From NCBI RefSeq assembly GCF_947496775.1, contig NZ_CANMDU010000003.1, forward strand, positions 62,001-126,000: a stretch of DNA of 64,000 bases, written 5' to 3'. The notes under the pieces are model-generated. The model saw nothing but the letters and a program-made list of their open reading frames with translations. It was not told the origin of the DNA and made no database searches. Every line of letters begins with the position of its first letter. Position 1 is the stretch's first letter. This stretch comes from an uncultured Maribacter sp. (lineage in GTDB: Bacteria > Bacteroidota > Bacteroidia > Flavobacteriales > Flavobacteriaceae). A program made the position numbers and the translations under genes. Below, one piece after another: positions 38,204 to 47,700 of this stretch.

Positions 38204-39766
38204 ATGAAACTTACTATAAAAGACACGTATAACAAAGAACTTCCAGAAGACCCTATTTTGGAGAATACGCCTAGGCAAGTAAGTGGAGCATGCTATTCTT
38301 ATGTTACCCCAAAAAAAACAACGAATCCAGAATTAATTCATGTATCTCCGGACATGTTAGCAGAAATAGGGCTTACTTTAGAAGATAGTAAGACCGCTAT
38401 TTTTACAGAGACTTTTACCGGTAATAGCCTTCTGCCAAATACCAAACCCTATGCTATGTGTTACGGCGGGCATCAATTTGGAAATTGGGCGGGACAATTA
38501 GGAGATGGTAGGGCTATAAATTTGGCAGAGGTAGAATACCAATCTAAACATTGGGCGCTACAATTAAAAGGTGCTGGCCCTACACCCTACTCCAGAACAG
38601 CAGATGGTTTGGCTGTCTTGCGTTCCTCCATTCGAGAATATTTATGTAGCGAGGCTATGCATCACCTAGGAGTACCAACTACTAGAGCTCTTTCTTTGTC
38701 CTTAACCGGAGATAACGTTTTAAGAGATATTCTTTATAATGGAAACCCTGCTTATGAAAAAGGAGCTGTAGTTTGTAGAGTAGCTCCAAGTTTTATCCGT
38801 TTTGGAAATTTTCAAATTTTTGCTGCGAGACAGGATATTAAAAATTTAAAAAAACTAACCGACTATACGATACGTCATTTTTTCTCGCATTTAGGTGCCC
38901 CATCTAAAGCAGTATACTTACAATTCTTTAAAGAAGTAATGTTACGTAATCTAGATATGGTAATCCATTGGCAGCGTGTTGGTTTTGTACATGGGGTTAT
39001 GAACACCGATAATATGTCTATCCTTGGGTTAACTATAGATTACGGTCCTTATGGCTGGCTAGAAGGATATGATGCCGGATGGACTCCTAATACCACAGAC
39101 AGACAATACAAAAGATATCGTTTTGGTAACCAAGCAGATATTGTTCTTTGGAACCTATACCAATTAGCAAATGCCCTATACCCATTAATAGAAGAAAGCC
39201 AAGGGTTAGAAGCTATCTTAGAAGAATACACAGATGTATACGCGCAAAAATACGCAGCCATGATGCGTTCTAAACTTGGATTGCAAACTTCCAACGAAAA
39301 AGATATTGTGCTTATTCATAACTTAGAAGAGAACCTACAAGAATCAGAAACAGATATGACCATCTTCTTTAGAAATTTATCTAATTTTAATTCCGATAAG
39401 TACAACGAAGGCTTGCAAATAGTTTGGGATGCTTTTTATAATACAGACGAAATCACAGAAACAATAAAACAAAAATGGAATTCCTGGTTTAAGAATTTTG
39501 CCGAGAGAGTAAAACAAGAAAAAGTAGCACCAAAAGAACGTAAAGAAAAAATGAATTTGGTGAATCCTAAGTATGTACTCCGTAATTATATGGCGCAATT
39601 AGCTATCGAAGCTGCGGAAAAGGGAGACTATTTATTAATAGATGCCCTTTTTAAACTACTTAAAAACCCCTATAAAGAACAAATAGAAAATAAAAAATGG
39701 TTCGCCAAACGGCCAGATTGGGCAAGAGACAAGGTTGGCTGCTCTATGCTTTCTTGTAGTTCTTAA
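38204..39766 (+). CDS. selO: Protein adenylyltransferase SelO (YdiU family)
   Basis: 520 residues. A pseudokinase-fold enzyme that transfers AMP to Ser, Thr or Tyr and is linked to redox stress. Motifs are CYGGHQFGNWAGQLGDGRA, QLKGAGPTPYSRTADG, RVGFVHGVMNTDNMSILG and TIDYGPYGWLEGYD. The protein ends MLSCSS. The Cys three residues from the end (Cys518) sits where the human protein has selenocysteine. It follows msrB and msrA on the same strand, a grouping that fits oxidative-stress response. Confidence 0.95.
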   Translation: MKLTIKDTYNKELPEDPILENTPRQVSGACYSYVTPKKTTNPELIHVSPDMLAEIGLTLEDSKTAIFTETFTGNSLLPNTKPYAMCYGGHQFGNWAGQLGDGRAINLAEVEYQSKHWALQLKGAGPTPYSRTADGLAVLRSSIREYLCSEAMHHLGVPTTRALSLSLTGDNVLRDILYNGNPAYEKGAVVCRVAPSFIRFGNFQIFAARQDIKNLKKLTDYTIRHFFSHLGAPSKAVYLQFFKEVMLRNLDMVIHWQRVGFVHGVMNTDNMSILGLTIDYGPYGWLEGYDAGWTPNTTDRQYKRYRFGNQADIVLWNLYQLANALYPLIEESQGLEAILEEYTDVYAQKYAAMMRSKLGLQTSNEKDIVLIHNLEENLQESETDMTIFFRNLSNFNSDKYNEGLQIVWDAFYNTDEITETIKQKWNSWFKNFAERVKQEKVAPKERKEKMNLVNPKYVLRNYMAQLAIEAAEKGDYLLIDALFKLLKNPYKEQIENKKWFAKRPDWARDKVGCSMLSCSS

Positions 39767-39892
39767 AAGCATTTTTCCGCTTATGCAAAGGTATTAAACC
39801 ATTGGTCTACAGATTTTTGCCAACCACCTATTTTCTCCTTAAAAAGAAGTAATTACATTTTACTTTAGCTGTATAAACATAAACCTACAGCT

Positions 39893-40303
39893 ATGAAAAA
39901 TGCCAGATTATATTATACCATTGCCATTACCCTATTTGCTACAGCTATTATAGCTATTGTAGCGAACTCTTACATTAACTATGACTCTATTGTACTAAAA
40001 TTTGAACACCTTGGCTACCCTCCTTATTTAATACATGTTTTAGGAGTTGCTCAAATATTAGGGCTAGTTATAGTAGTATCTAACAGAGGAAAATGGCTTT
40101 TAGAATGGGCCTATGCCGGTTTTTTTATGAACTTTACTTTTGGTATTATAGCACATTTATTATCTAAAGATGGTAATGGTGCAACCGCTGTAATTTGCCT
40201 TATTCTAGTATGGGTTACCTACATTCAAAACAAAAAATTAAAATACCATAAAGAAACTTCTAAACAAGATATAGAATTACATCATTTAAAAAAAGTAGCA
40301 TGA
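39893..40303 (+). CDS. DoxX-like membrane protein
   Basis: 136 residues with four hydrophobic helices (IAITLFATAIIAIVANS, LGVAQILGLVIVVS, WAYAGFFMNFTFGIIAHLL, AVICLILVWVTYI) and a charged His/Lys-rich tail. This is the profile of the DoxX-like (DUF6640/SURF4-related) small membrane proteins. Role unknown. It is the last gene before the CRISPR locus, closed by a strong terminator. Confidence 0.7.
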   Translation: MKNARLYYTIAITLFATAIIAIVANSYINYDSIVLKFEHLGYPPYLIHVLGVAQILGLVIVVSNRGKWLLEWAYAGFFMNFTFGIIAHLLSKDGNGATAVICLILVWVTYIQNKKLKYHKETSKQDIELHHLKKVA

Positions 40304-40333
40304 TTAGGGTGTTATACTTTTAGATTTTCAATT

Positions 40334-40364
40334 AAAAAAGCCTGCTATAAAAGCAGGCTTTTTT
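40334..40364 (+). terminator. Terminator between the DoxX-like gene and the CRISPR array
   Basis: AAAAAAGCCTGCT and AGCAGGCTTTTTT with a short loop. It should stop readthrough into the array, which instead uses promoters within its repeats. Confidence 0.92.
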
Positions 40365-40390
40365 ATATAGGTTTGGGTCTTTTACTATAA

Positions 40391-42591
40391 GAATTGCTTT
40401 ATTCATAAACTTATTCATTATTTCTATAGGCATTCATCGGTCGCTATGCTCGGTCAGTTCTTATCTTTATAGGATAATTCACAGTTAATTCTTCAGTTTC
40501 TAATGCTAAATTATAGTTGTGAATTGCTTTATTCATAAACTTATTTATTATTTTTCTATAGGTATTCATCGGTCGCTACGCTCGGTCAGTTCTTATCTTT
40601 ATAGGATAATTCACAGTTATTATCTTTATTAAATAAACAAATTTCATGTTGTGAATTGCTTTCAGTTCTTATCTTTATAGGATAATTCACAGTCTTAACT
40701 CATCAATCCAATGCCTAGCTTTTGTTGTGAATTGCTTTCAGTTCTTATCTTTATAGGATAATTCACAGTAATTAAAAATTTAAGCGTTTTTGGTCGCTAG
40801 TTGTGAATTGCTTTCAGTTCTTATCTTTATAGGATAATTCACAGTTCTTCAAAAGTCATTACTTTTTTGCCGCACGTTGTGAATTGCTTTCAGTTCTTAT
40901 CTTTATAGGATAATTCACAGTAACCATTCCTTCAGGGTTTTCTTTTGCCCAGTTGTGAATTGCTTTCAGTTCTTATCTTTATAGGATAATTCACAGTTAT
41001 CATGATGATATGGAAAAGACTTTACATGTTGTGAATTGCTTTCAGTTCTTATCTTTATAGGATAATTCACAGTATATATCTCAATATCTCAATCAATGTA
41101 TCTGTTGTGAATTGCTTTCAGTTCTTATCTTTATAGGATAATTCACAGTATTCTTTAATTATTGTATTTGATCCAAATAGTTGTGAATTGCTTTCAGTTC
41201 TTATCTTTATAGGATAATTCACAGTCACCACACTTTTTTTATAAAAAACACAGTTGTTGTGAATTGCTTTCAGTTCTTATCTTTATAGGATAATTCACAG
41301 TTGTTTAGTAGAAAGTAAAGCTATGTCTGTAGTTGTGAATTGCTTTCAGTTCTTATCTTTATAGGATAATTCACAGTTCTCTTTAGATGTATCGAAACTT
41401 TTATCTGTTGTGACTTGCTTTCAGTTCTTATCTTTATAGGATAATTCACAGTTAAAGAATTAGTACTTATTGTTGTTGCATCGTTGTGAATTGCTTTCAG
41501 TTCTTATCTTTATAGGATAATTCACAGTAGAAACTCCTTTAGCGAATAACTCTGTCCCGTTGTGAATTGCTTTCAGTTCTTATCTTTATAGGATAATTCA
41601 CAGTCCTGAGCGACCTGTGCCTTTTAACTTGCCAGTTGTGAATTGCTTTCAGTTCTTATCTTTATAGGATAATTCACAGTTATTATCTTTATTAAATAAA
41701 CAAATTTCATGTTGTGAATTGCTTTCAGTTCTTATCTTTATAGGATAATTCACAGTCCCGCAATATTAAATCTGTTTTCAATGGCAGTTGTGAATTGCTT
41801 TCAGTTCTTATCTTTATAGGATAATTCACAGTAATGTATCTCAATGTATCTCAATGTATCTCGTTGTGAATTGCTTTCAGTTCTTATCTTTATAGGATAA
41901 TTCACAGTTTTTTCCTTTTATTTTAGAGTGCTCCATGTGTTGTGAATTGCTTTCAGTTCTTATCTTTATAGGATAATTCACAGTTATATACAAAAGTAAA
42001 TCCAAAATTAAATGTTGTGAATTGCTTTCAGTTCTTATCTTTATAGGATAATTCACAGTAAAGGGTTGCTACTTATTGTCGTGGCATCGTTGTGAATTGC
42101 TTTCAGTTCTTATCTTTATAGGATAATTCACAGTTATATAAAATTTACCGTCGAAATCTGTAATGTTGTGAATTGCTTTCAGTTCTTATCTTTATAGGAT
42201 AATTCACAGTAAGAGATACTTTTGATTATACCCAAGCAGATGTTGTGAATTGCTTTCAGTTCTTATCTTTATAGGATAATTCACAGTATACTTTAAACTA
42301 ATAGTTTCACTAACTCTGTTGTGAATTGCTTTCAGTTCTTATCTTTATAGGATAATTCACAGTAGACTCTGGTAAGCCCATAACCTGTTGCCAGTTGTGA
42401 ATTGCTTTCAGTTCTTATCTTTATAGGATAATTCACAGTAAGAAACAGCGTTTGTTTAAATAGTAATTCGTTGTGAATTGCTTTCAGTTCTTATCTTTAT
42501 AGGATAATTCACAGTTCTTTCCCAAATTTAATGTTGTTTTTAATAGTTGTGAATTGCTTTCAGTTCTTATCTTTATAGGATAATTCACAGT
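40391..42591 (+). CRISPR. Type II-C CRISPR array, 28 repeats and 27 spacers
   Basis: The 46-bp repeat begins GTTGTGAATTGCTTTCAG and ends GGATAATTCACAGT. There are 26 full copies, starting at 40648 with a 76-bp period and ending with 42546-42591. Spacers are mostly 30 nt, with a few of 29 and one of 31. The repeat ends form an 8-bp inverted repeat (TGTGAATT / AATTCACA). One copy (41407) has a single change (GTTGTGACTTGC). The two leftmost copies (about 40391-40485 and 40516-40617) are split by 54- and 56-bp inserts, and the first has lost its 5' end, so I take the left as the old (trailer) end. The plus strand is transcribed: the antirepeat at 48982-48999 pairs with the 5' part of the plus-strand repeat. 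Confidence 0.98.
40401..40586 (+). repeat. Two related inserts inside the two leftmost CRISPR repeats
   Basis: The inserts at 40401-40454 (54 bp) and 40531-40586 (56 bp) both begin ATTCATAAACTTATT and end CGGTCGCTAYGCTCGGT, with a handful of substitutions and a 2-bp length difference. Both sit at the same point, after repeat base 15, and the remaining 31 bases of the repeat follow intact. No target-site duplication is visible. Confidence 0.85.
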
Positions 42592-42616
42592 ATACCCGCC
42601 ATAAAAAGCTGGTATA
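42591..42616 (+). other. Inverted repeat at the cas2-side edge of the array
   Basis: TATACC (42591-42596) and GGTATA (42611-42616) flank 14 nt, starting on the last base of the last repeat. If new spacers enter at this end it could be a leader anchoring feature. Confidence 0.4.
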
Positions 42617-42660
42617 CTGTTATTTAAACCTGTTTTTAGAAATAAAAAAATGAGAGTAAC

Positions 42661-42687
42661 GAGGTCTCGACTGCGCTCGACCTGACA
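42661..42687 (+). repeat. Palindrome-type repeat unit between array and cas2
   Basis: A unit with core CTCGACTGCGCTCGA followed by CCTGACA. The 27 bp are the exact reverse complement of 43179-43205, so cas2 is enclosed by a perfect 27-bp inverted repeat. A degenerate partial unit (GACTGCGCTTGATC) follows. Confidence 0.85.
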
Positions 42688-42727
42688 AGACTGCGCTTGA
42701 TCTAATATTTTTAAACTCTATTTTGTA

Positions 42728-43078
<351 letters not shown>

Positions 43079-43107
43079 TTATATATTAAAAAAACAATGG
43101 CATCTAA

Positions 43108-43205
43108 TCAAGCGCAGGCGTGTCAAATCAAACACAGTCTTGTCAGGACGAGCGAATTTATCAAGTCGAGCGCAGTCGTGTCAGGTCGAGCGCAGTCGAG
43201 ACCTC
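43108..43205 (-). repeat. Tandem palindrome-type units, left of the GIY-YIG gene
   Basis: About five units with a period near 20 bp share the form GTCARGTCGAGCGCAGTCG (for example 43163-43178 and 43179-43201), with the degenerate ones on the cas2 side. The orientation is opposite to the units on the other side of the GIY-YIG gene. Confidence 0.75.
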
Positions 43206-43568
43206 AGTCTGGCTTATACTTATAATGACTAGCATTCCTACATTCTGCTAAAATTTTTAGCATTTTATCATCGCCATTTGCTAAAGCCCATTTCTTTTTA
43301 CTACTCCATTTTTTAATTTGTTTCTCTACTAAAATAGCTTGTTCAATATCATTGAACATTTGGTTCCATATTAAATGCACTGGTCTTCTCTTATAGGTAA
43401 AACTGCTTTTATTTTTACCTAGCTGATGTTCTTCTAATCTTCTGCTTAGATTATTAGTAAGGCCTGTATATAAGAGACCATCTTGGCATTTTAGTATGTA
43501 AACAAAATAGGTTTTCATGATTTGTTATTAATTGACATAATTTGTTCTCGACTGCGCTCGAACTGACA
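43179..43568 (-). mobile_element. Candidate GIY-YIG element with terminal inverted repeats
   Basis: A 390-bp unit: inverted repeat 43179-43201, the GIY-YIG gene, and inverted repeat 43546-43568. The two 23-bp ends match at 22 positions as reverse complements. The gene's stop codon is only 2 nt inside the left repeat, so the element contains almost nothing but the gene. It lies between cas1 and cas2, which are normally adjacent. Mobility is inferred from this structure; no target duplication can be identified because the flanks are themselves repeat units. Confidence 0.5.
43204..43518 (-). CDS. GIY-YIG nuclease family protein
   Basis: 104 residues, a single GIY-YIG domain. The two strands YFVYILKCQDGLLYTGLTNN carry the GIY (here VYI) and YIG (here YTG) equivalents; the catalytic Arg is in LSRRLEEHQLG and the metal-binding Glu in AILVEKQIKKWSSKKKWAL. 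This small UvrC-N-terminus-like group is common in Bacteroidota and has no defined role; related domains nick DNA in repair or homing. It is transcribed with the cas genes but is not a known Cas protein. The flanking inverted repeats suggest it belongs to a separate element. Confidence 0.92.
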   Translation of the reverse strand: MKTYFVYILKCQDGLLYTGLTNNLSRRLEEHQLGKNKSSFTYKRRPVHLIWNQMFNDIEQAILVEKQIKKWSSKKKWALANGDDKMLKILAECRNASHYKYKPD

Positions 43569-43826
43569 AGGTTACTCGACTACTCTTGAATTAACAAGGA
43601 AACTCGACTGCGCTTGAACCGAAAAAAGTTACCTGATTCCACTCAAACTGACAAGGTTACTCAACTGCGCTCGAACTGACAAGGTTACTCGACTACTCTT
43701 GAATTAACAAGGAAACTCGACTGCGCTTGAACCGAAAAAAGTTACCTGATTCCACTCAAACTGACAAGGTTACTCGACTTCACTTGAACTGACATGGTTA
43801 CCCTACTGCGATCGAACTGATATTGG
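43545..43826 (+). repeat. Tandem array of ten palindrome-type units between cas1 and the GIY-YIG gene
   Basis: Ten units of 27-29 bp follow the plan TTACTCGACTGCGCTCGAAC then TGACAAGG, with variation. A higher-order duplication is clear: 43551-43662 recurs at 43664-43775 with a 113-bp period and no difference that I can see. This explains most of the 333-bp stretch 43519-43851, which has no gene. Confidence 0.9.
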
Positions 43827-43851
43827 TTCTAATAATTAATTTTAAACATAT

Positions 43852-44754
43852 TTACAACTTTAATTCTGGATATAATATTCTTCGGCTACTGCCATAAAAA
43901 CACTCGTATAAACTATTGGTGGTACGGCTCATAGCATTCATTAACGGGCTTTTTTTACCATCTATCACCACATCCATTGCGGGTATTTGCAATAATTCGG
44001 TTTTTAATTGGGTATTAAGCTCTTCTATTTGGCAACCCGTAGCTACTAGATCATAGACCAGCATATCTACAAAAGGCCTATACGCCTCCATAATATCATC
44101 TGCCAAACAAAATGCATTGTATTTATTTCTATGGAATATACCTACACTGGGTAACATACCGCTACTTACCAAAGCCCTTGCCGTTACGGCACGTAATATG
44201 GCATAGCCATAATTTAAAAGGTTGTTTGGCGCTACTCCCTTTTGGTTACGACTAAAGCCTTCTATACCTATAAATAACTCCTGAAAATAGTACGCCGCAG
44301 CATAGGCTTCATGGTTTTGAGCATCACCGCTTTTTACTTCTTTTGCCCAGCGTTTTAACTTTAAGGCGTTTTTAGATTGTACTAATAAATGCTGGGCTTG
44401 GTTCTCAATTTTTGCCTGTACGGTTTGTTGCCATAATTGCTTTTTTAAAGGTACGCTGGCATTTAATTGGTGACGCATACGCTCCGTCTGTTCTGTATGC
44501 CCTACCAAGGGTTGTAAAAAACCACGGGGTAAATGTTGCTTATCGCAGGTTATAACAGCTGTTTTATTTTGTACCAATTTCATTAATAAACCAGTAGTAA
44601 TGGTTATTTGCGAGTTTTCTAAAACTACAAAACCCAAATCTTCTATGGCTGCCGTTCTTTCTTCTTTATCCTCTTCTGGGTATGTTGCTACCAATTGCTC
44701 ATTTCGGGTACTTAAATAGGCTGGTTTTCCAAAAAAGAGAGTGCGTTTTATCAT
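43852..44754 (-). CDS. cas1: CRISPR-associated integrase Cas1 (type II)
   Basis: 300 residues. The active-site residues are Glu149 (QNHEAYAAAYYF), His208 (VGIFHRNKYNAF) and Glu223 (LADDIMEAYRPF). The N-terminal beta domain begins MIKRTLFFGKPAYLSTRN, as in type II-C Cas1 proteins. With Cas2 it forms the complex that inserts spacers at the repeat. It starts 9 bp after the cas9 stop, so cas9 and cas1 share a transcript; cas2 is displaced by the insert region. Confidence 0.97.
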   Translation of the reverse strand: MIKRTLFFGKPAYLSTRNEQLVATYPEEDKEERTAAIEDLGFVVLENSQITITTGLLMKLVQNKTAVITCDKQHLPRGFLQPLVGHTEQTERMRHQLNASVPLKKQLWQQTVQAKIENQAQHLLVQSKNALKLKRWAKEVKSGDAQNHEAYAAAYYFQELFIGIEGFSRNQKGVAPNNLLNYGYAILRAVTARALVSSGMLPSVGIFHRNKYNAFCLADDIMEAYRPFVDMLVYDLVATGCQIEELNTQLKTELLQIPAMDVVIDGKKSPLMNAMSRTTNSLYECFYGSSRRILYPELKL

Positions 44755-44763
44755 AACTAAAAA

Positions 44764-47700
44764 TTAATATTCCCCAACTTGTACTATTTGTCCTAAATGA
44801 TTTGTTCTAACTTTAATAATATTATTAACTGCCATTGGACTCCTTAACCTTTTATAAGTAAAATCCAAATTATTAGTAACCATAGTCTCTAGATGATGTC
44901 TAAACCTATAATCCTTTTCACTTATAGATTGTATTCTAAATAAATATTTACTAATTTCTTTAGCATTTTTTGTACTTAATAAATCCATTTCATTTGGCTT
45001 AAAATCTTCGGTTGAAAAAACAAACATTTCGTTTTGCTTCATTGTAAACAAAAATTGCCAACCAAGGTGTTTGTTATAATCTTTATCGATTATTGAAAGG
45101 CCAGAATTAACGCGTTGTACAGCTTCATAAAACGACACTACCTTTTCTTGCAGTTTACCCTTAATGTCTTTATAAATAGCAACATGATGGTTGTTTCCAG
45201 TACTCACAAAGTCATTTTGTACTGGTTTTCCATTTTTATCTAGAATTAAATTACCATTATGGTCTCTTTTTTCATGAAGTGCTTCTACATTATTTACACC
45301 AGAAATGGTAACGCGTTTTACCGCAATACCTTTTTCTTTATTTAACCAAATGGGGTTATTGTCTAAATCTGAAAATGCTTCTTTAGCATTTCCATTATAA
45401 GCTTTTAAACGTGTTTTAAGAAGTGTTTTTATATTACTATCTATAATTTTATCTAGACTCTTTTCGTTTTTAAAATTATCTGCATTGACAGCTTTTCTAA
45501 TGGTATAAATATCTTCATAACAGAACACTTCTTTTATAAGTTTGTTGTTAAAAATCAACGGCTCTTTCTTAAGTGTTTTTGTATCAAAAGCTTTTAAAGT
45601 ATCATTATTATATTTTACTAAATATTCTAATAAATAATGCTTTATTTGAGGATTAATAATATTGCTTATCTGTTCTAAAGTAATTCGCTTATTAATTTTT
45701 ACGGTATTATCCATTGGTTGTTTAGATTTACCATAAACCGTTTCTTTATGCAATTGACCTCTTGGTGTAAGCTGTATCTTAGATTTGAAGTTCTGCTTCC
45801 CTTTTAATCTAGTTTTGTTAATGTTTTTAGTTACTACTTTATTCTTTGTCTTAAAAGAAACTATAATAGATTCAATATGCTCTTTGGCTTGAGTACGAAA
45901 ATTAGACATTGGAGCAATAAACTTTTTTTTACCCTCACTATTTTTATGGGTTATTACTTTTTCTATGGCAATAATATTTGAATGTTTTTTATGTTTAACA
46001 TCCTTTCTGGCATTTAAGTTATTAAGGTATTGTATATGATTATGCGTTGTAAATGCAACCGTTAATGCATCCATTGCATGATGGCGGTGATCGTTACGTT
46101 TGGTCCAATCCTTTATTACTTCAACTTTTTTATTACCTTTTCTTGTTTGTATTTCTGTTAAGCCTAACGCTTTATATTTTGGAAGGTTTAACTCTTTCAT
46201 GACGTTAATTAAATCCCAATCTTCCCTCAACTTATCTGTTATTCTTCCGGAAGTTGAAACTATAGGCTCTCTAACCAATTCTTGTAACAAGGATTTAGCT
46301 TTTTTAGCTATGTATTGCGAGTTTCGTAAGTCTCTTTCTATAGAACCATCTGGTAAGTTTTCTTGACTCAACAATAATTTTTTATATTTTGACTTACCAA
46401 TACCATTTCCTTTATTAAAAAGTGACTCAACTCTATTTTTGTAATTTTCTAAATCATTATTAAAATCACTTTCAACAAAATCTAGTGCCGTTCTATCTCT
46501 TTTTTGAAGGTTTATTTTTCTGTAAGCTAAGGTTTTATTAGAAAAAGAATCGCCAAACAACATAGCTTTTGGAATAATGTGTTCAATATCTATTTCTTTT
46601 GAAAAGAGTTTCTCTTTAGGAATATACTTGTTAGTAAAAACAGTTTTATAGCCTAAATTTTTTAATTCTTCATACAAACGATATCTAACAACATCATTTT
46701 TTGTTGGGTTAGGAATCCCAAACTCCTTAGAGATTAATTTTCTAACATCCTCATTTTCCTTGGTACGTTTTGTAATAAAAGAGGTTGCATCTTTACGTTC
46801 TGACGCTGATTTCTTAAGTTCTCTGGCTAATTCTATTCTAACTTCATCTGGTTTTCCATAAGTTTCAATAACTTGATTCACCAAATTCACCACTTGATTT
46901 AATATTTTTTCCACAACAGGATTTCGCAAACTGTTTTTAGGCAAAAGCTCTAAGGTATCTTTTAAAACCCGTTTGTCTAAATCATCCTTGGTTAAGCTAT
47001 TGGAATGATTATAGCCAGCTAGTCTACAAGCTTCTGAAAACTCGTTGCCACTTTGTAGAAAAGGCAAAACTTTACGAATAGCTCTTGCCGATAAGCTACC
47101 GTAATCTTGTTGCAACTTTATGTTTGCTAACCATTTAGCATACTCTGGTTTAAAACCATATTTATTGTGTAGTTTCTTTTTTAATGCAACGCTAGAATTA
47201 CCATAAACTAATTTATCATCTTCATTAATTTTATGGTCGTCTTCGGCTGAATACAACAAGTGCCATAACTGGTAACTGGCTTGCTTATCAAAATCAGTAT
47301 TTTCTTTATACGCGTTGAAATCTAAAACTTCTGGGGTAATACCTATTTCTGTAAAAACTGCGTCTAATTCTTCTTTAATTTCGGAAGCCGATTTTTTAGT
47401 CCAGTCAAAGCCATAACCTTCTAAATCTGCTATTTCTTTGAAAATGGAATAGAGTTCTTGGTTTGTTCTGTTACCTTCAATTTTCTCAAAATTACATTTC
47501 CATTCTTTCGTTTTCTTGCCTAAAAATTTAAGAACATCATTAGCTTTTAAATCGCCCCTTACATTTAACTCCTTAAAGAGTAATATCTTGGTTTCTTCAT
47601 CTAAGATATAATCGGCTTCAACCTCTTCATTAAATAAATTATTCGATTTCCCGTCTATTCGTTTAAATTGTATGTTATTAAGATTTTGCCAAATTTTAAA

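Noticed and set aside
40391-40617. Two left-end repeats as a separate second CRISPR array
   Set aside because: After removing the 54/56-bp inserts the remaining bases match the same 46-bp repeat and keep the 30-nt spacers, so they belong to the same array.
43204-43518. GIY-YIG gene as a new Cas protein
   Set aside because: The inverted repeats packed against both ends and the tandem units around it suggest an inserted element; type II-C loci do not need such a protein.
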